Assembly (NCBI RefSeq): GCF_018128925.1
Contig: NZ_CP067007.1
Coordinates: 62,001 to 126,000 of the forward strand
Reading direction: 5' to 3'
Source of the DNA: Nitrosopumilus sp. K4
GTDB taxonomy: Archaea; Thermoproteota; Nitrososphaeria; Nitrososphaerales; Nitrosopumilaceae
Length of the DNA stretch: 64,000 nucleotides
Shown here: one piece after another, positions 61,851 to 64,000 of the stretch
Numbering within the stretch: the first letter of the stretch is position 1
How the letters are laid out: every line of letters starts with the position of its first letter
The notes under the pieces: model-generated
What the model was told of the DNA's origin: nothing
The model's database searches: none
The model's input: the letters and a program-made list of their open reading frames with translations, nothing else
Program-made: the position numbers and the translations under genes

Positions 61851-64000
61851 ATGAAAAAATACTACTTTTTGGGTTTCTTGCTTTTACTTACCGCCACCAT
61901 TGGCATGTTTCCAAGTGGGGTTTATGCTCAGGTAAATGATAATGACGGTGACGGTGTTCCAAATGATGTTGATCAATGCCCTCATCTAAAAGAAGACTAT
62001 GATCCAGAGTATGGAAATAACATAGACGGCTGTCCTGCAGACTTTGTACCGTGGTATGATGCTGATTACGATGGAGTTGAGGACCACGTTGATGATTGTC
62101 CTACTGTAAAAGAAAGATACAACAAATTCCAAGATGAGGACGGTTGCCCTGACATTGCACCTGATGGTGGACCTACCGGCTATCCAGACACTGATGGTGA
62201 TGGAATTACTGATTTTATTGATAACTGTCCAAACCAACCAGAAACATTCAATGGTGTAGATGATAAGGACGGTTGCCCTGATGATGCTTATTCACTAAGA
62301 GATACTGACCGCGATGGCATATCTGATAATTTAGATGCTTGTCCCGAAATCCCTGAAGTGTACAACCGATTCCAAGATGATGATGGATGTGCTGACTCTA
62401 TTGCCGATGATGGTATAGGCTACACATTCCCAGACACTGACGGCGATGGAATACAAGACAGATGGGATGCATGTCCACTAGAGCCTGAGAATTTTAACGG
62501 ATACTTGGATTGGGACGGTTGCCCCGAAACTCCCGGTGCACAATCAATACAAATCATTGATACTGATTATGATGGCATTCCTGATTCTTTAGATGCATGT
62601 CCTGAAGACAGAGAAAATTATAACAAATTCCAAGATGAAGATGGCTGCCCTGATGAACTTGATTTTAAATTCACAGGAGATATTGATGGTGATGGAATAG
62701 GTGACGAAGATGATTTATGCCCATTTAATCCTGAAACTTATAATAAATTCAAAGATCTTGACGGTTGCCCTGATTATGTGGCTGACAATATAGTTGCAGC
62801 TGACACTGACGGCGATGGTATTCTTGATAATTTAGACTTGTGTCCAAACCAACCAGAAACATACAATGGATACATGGACTCTGATGGTTGCCCGGATAAA
62901 CCACTTTACTCTTTAGATACTGACAGAGATGGAATTGCTGATAATATTGATGCATGTCCGCTAGAGCCTGAAACCTATAACAACTTTGAAGATCTTGACG
63001 GTTGCCCGGACTCTACATTGTCTGACTTGGTTGCATTTCAATTCCCAGACACTGACGGTGATGGAATAGAGGACAGATGGGATGCATGTCCACTAGAGCC
63101 TGAGAACTTTAACGGATATCTTGACACTGATGGCTGCCCAGAAGTTATGGGTGCACAATCATTGCAAATTCTTGATACTGATCATGATGGTATTCCTGAT
63201 GATAAAGATCAATGCCCAACTGTTGCTGAACGCTATAACAAATTCCAAGATGAAGATGGCTGTCCTGATTCATTAGATTTGGAATCTGTTGGAGATTTTG
63301 ACAAAGATGGCATCGCAGATAACCTTGATCAATGTCCATATGTCAAAGAAACATACAACATGTACTTGGATTGGGACGGTTGCCCTGACTTTGTAGCTGA
63401 TAACAAACAATATGCTGACACTGATGGTGATGGAATTCCTGATCAAATAGATTCTTGTCCAACTCAACCTGAGACATTTAATGGATTCCAAGACAAAGAC
63501 GGTTGTCCTGATAAATTCTCATCAAATCGTGATTCTGATCGAGACGGAATAATAGATGATCTAGATGCATGTCCACTAGAGCCTGAAACCTATAACAACT
63601 TTGAAGACCTTGACGGTTGTCCAGATTCAGTTTCAAGTGATGTTAGTTCCTATCAATTCCCAGACGCTGACGGTGATGGAATTGAAGACAGAAAAGATGC
63701 ATGTGTCTATGAACCTGAGAACTTTAACGGATACTTGGATTGGGATGGTTGTCCTGATGTAGAAGGTGCTGAATCAACTACTCCTGCTAGATATGACGCT
63801 GACGGTGATGGATATCCAGATGTAGTTGACCAATGTCCAACTAAGCCAGAAACTTGGAACAAATATCTTGACTATGATGGATGTCCTGATATTGCCCCTG
63901 AACAACAAAGATTTGTCCACGATGATGACCTAGATGGAATCATCAATGATGAAGACCTTTGTCCAAAAGATCCTGAAGATTATGACGGAGACAGAGATTC
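61851..64000 (+). CDS. Secreted thrombospondin type 3 repeat protein, copy 2, 3' end cut by window
   Basis: The reading frame opens at ATG 61851 and runs to the window edge without a stop (716 codons). The signal peptide is YYFLGFLLLLTATIGMFPSG, cut near VYAQ. TSP3 repeats follow; I count 16 DGCP-like units. The first units (FVPWYDADYDG, IAPDGGP) and the last (IAPEQQRFVHDDDLDG, EDYDGDRD) match those of copy 1 almost word for word, so only about 6-8 codons are missing at the end. AGGAG at 61838-61842 overlaps the upstream stop and sets the start. Several units carry WDACPLEPENFNGYLD, a longer period not seen in copy 1. Confidence 0.85.
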   Translation, partial: MKKYYFLGFLLLLTATIGMFPSGVYAQVNDNDGDGVPNDVDQCPHLKEDYDPEYGNNIDGCPADFVPWYDADYDGVEDHVDDCPTVKERYNKFQDEDGCPDIAPDGGPTGYPDTDGDGITDFIDNCPNQPETFNGVDDKDGCPDDAYSLRDTDRDGISDNLDACPEIPEVYNRFQDDDGCADSIADDGIGYTFPDTDGDGIQDRWDACPLEPENFNGYLDWDGCPETPGAQSIQIIDTDYDGIPDSLDACPEDRENYNKFQDEDGCPDELDFKFTGDIDGDGIGDEDDLCPFNPETYNKFKDLDGCPDYVADNIVAADTDGDGILDNLDLCPNQPETYNGYMDSDGCPDKPLYSLDTDRDGIADNIDACPLEPETYNNFEDLDGCPDSTLSDLVAFQFPDTDGDGIEDRWDACPLEPENFNGYLDTDGCPEVMGAQSLQILDTDHDGIPDDKDQCPTVAERYNKFQDEDGCPDSLDLESVGDFDKDGIADNLDQCPYVKETYNMYLDWDGCPDFVADNKQYADTDGDGIPDQIDSCPTQPETFNGFQDKDGCPDKFSSNRDSDRDGIIDDLDACPLEPETYNNFEDLDGCPDSVSSDVSSYQFPDADGDGIEDRKDACVYEPENFNGYLDWDGCPDVEGAESTTPARYDADGDGYPDVVDQCPTKPETWNKYLDYDGCPDIAPEQQRFVHDDDLDGIINDEDLCPKDPEDYDGDRD

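Noticed and set aside
59400-63500. Several antisense frames of 60-110 codons across the TSP3 genes
   Set aside because: They mirror the repetitive Asp-rich coding strand and lack starts with ribosome or TATA signals.

Overview
The window looks like part of the chromosome of a marine ammonia-oxidising archaeon (Nitrososphaerota/Thaumarchaeota, Nitrosopumilus type). The reasons are low G+C DNA, TATA-type promoters placed for leaderless transcripts, many TTG and GTG starts, archaeal tRNA-modification genes (TgtA, KEOPS subunits, Taw1), a Rieske/cytochrome b/cupredoxin module, and a giant S-layer protein of the kind known from Nitrosopumilus. There is no rRNA, CRISPR array, transposase, integrase or recognisable origin.

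Position 1 to about 19.2 kb is one large surface-glycan locus. It encodes nucleotide-sugar enzymes (RfbF, RfbC, Gmd and several extended SDRs), a radical SAM/SPASM-like enzyme, GT2, GT4 and GT-C glycosyltransferases, a flippase-like membrane protein, two sulfotransferases flanking a FkbM-like methyltransferase, and a two-gene ABC exporter. This suggests that a modified, possibly sulfated glycan is built and moved across the membrane.

From 19.4 to 29.2 kb lie secreted proteins: a 193-residue protein translationally coupled to a roughly 2000-residue metzincin-type surface protease with near-identical 82-residue repeats, then two secreted proteins sharing a Trp-rich WxxNNAGWW-type module, one of which also carries HExxH. 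From 29.2 to 33.5 kb is a small signalling group: two divergent class III nucleotidyl-cyclase-like proteins, a tiny zinc-ribbon protein, a winged-helix regulator and a P-II protein. A SpoIIM-like membrane protein, a GT2 and an SDR follow.

From 36.2 to 46.2 kb is an S-layer block: the S-layer protein, a membrane-anchored coiled-coil protein that may be its anchor, and a membrane-bound subtilase. From 46.2 to 48.9 kb is the complex III analogue (Rieske, cytochrome b, cupredoxin). From 49 to 59.3 kb are housekeeping genes: tRNA-Arg, an 8-oxoguanine glycosylase, a beta-CASP nuclease, ferredoxin, TgtA, a Fap7-like NTPase, YchF, Kae1, Bud32, an XTP pyrophosphatase and Taw1. The window ends in two tandem secreted proteins made almost wholly of thrombospondin type 3 calcium-binding repeats; the second runs off the edge only a few codons before its expected end.

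The window is thus dominated by the cell surface: glycan synthesis and export, the S-layer and its candidate anchor, surface proteases and calcium-binding repeat proteins, with the signalling cluster and core tRNA/RNA genes between them.
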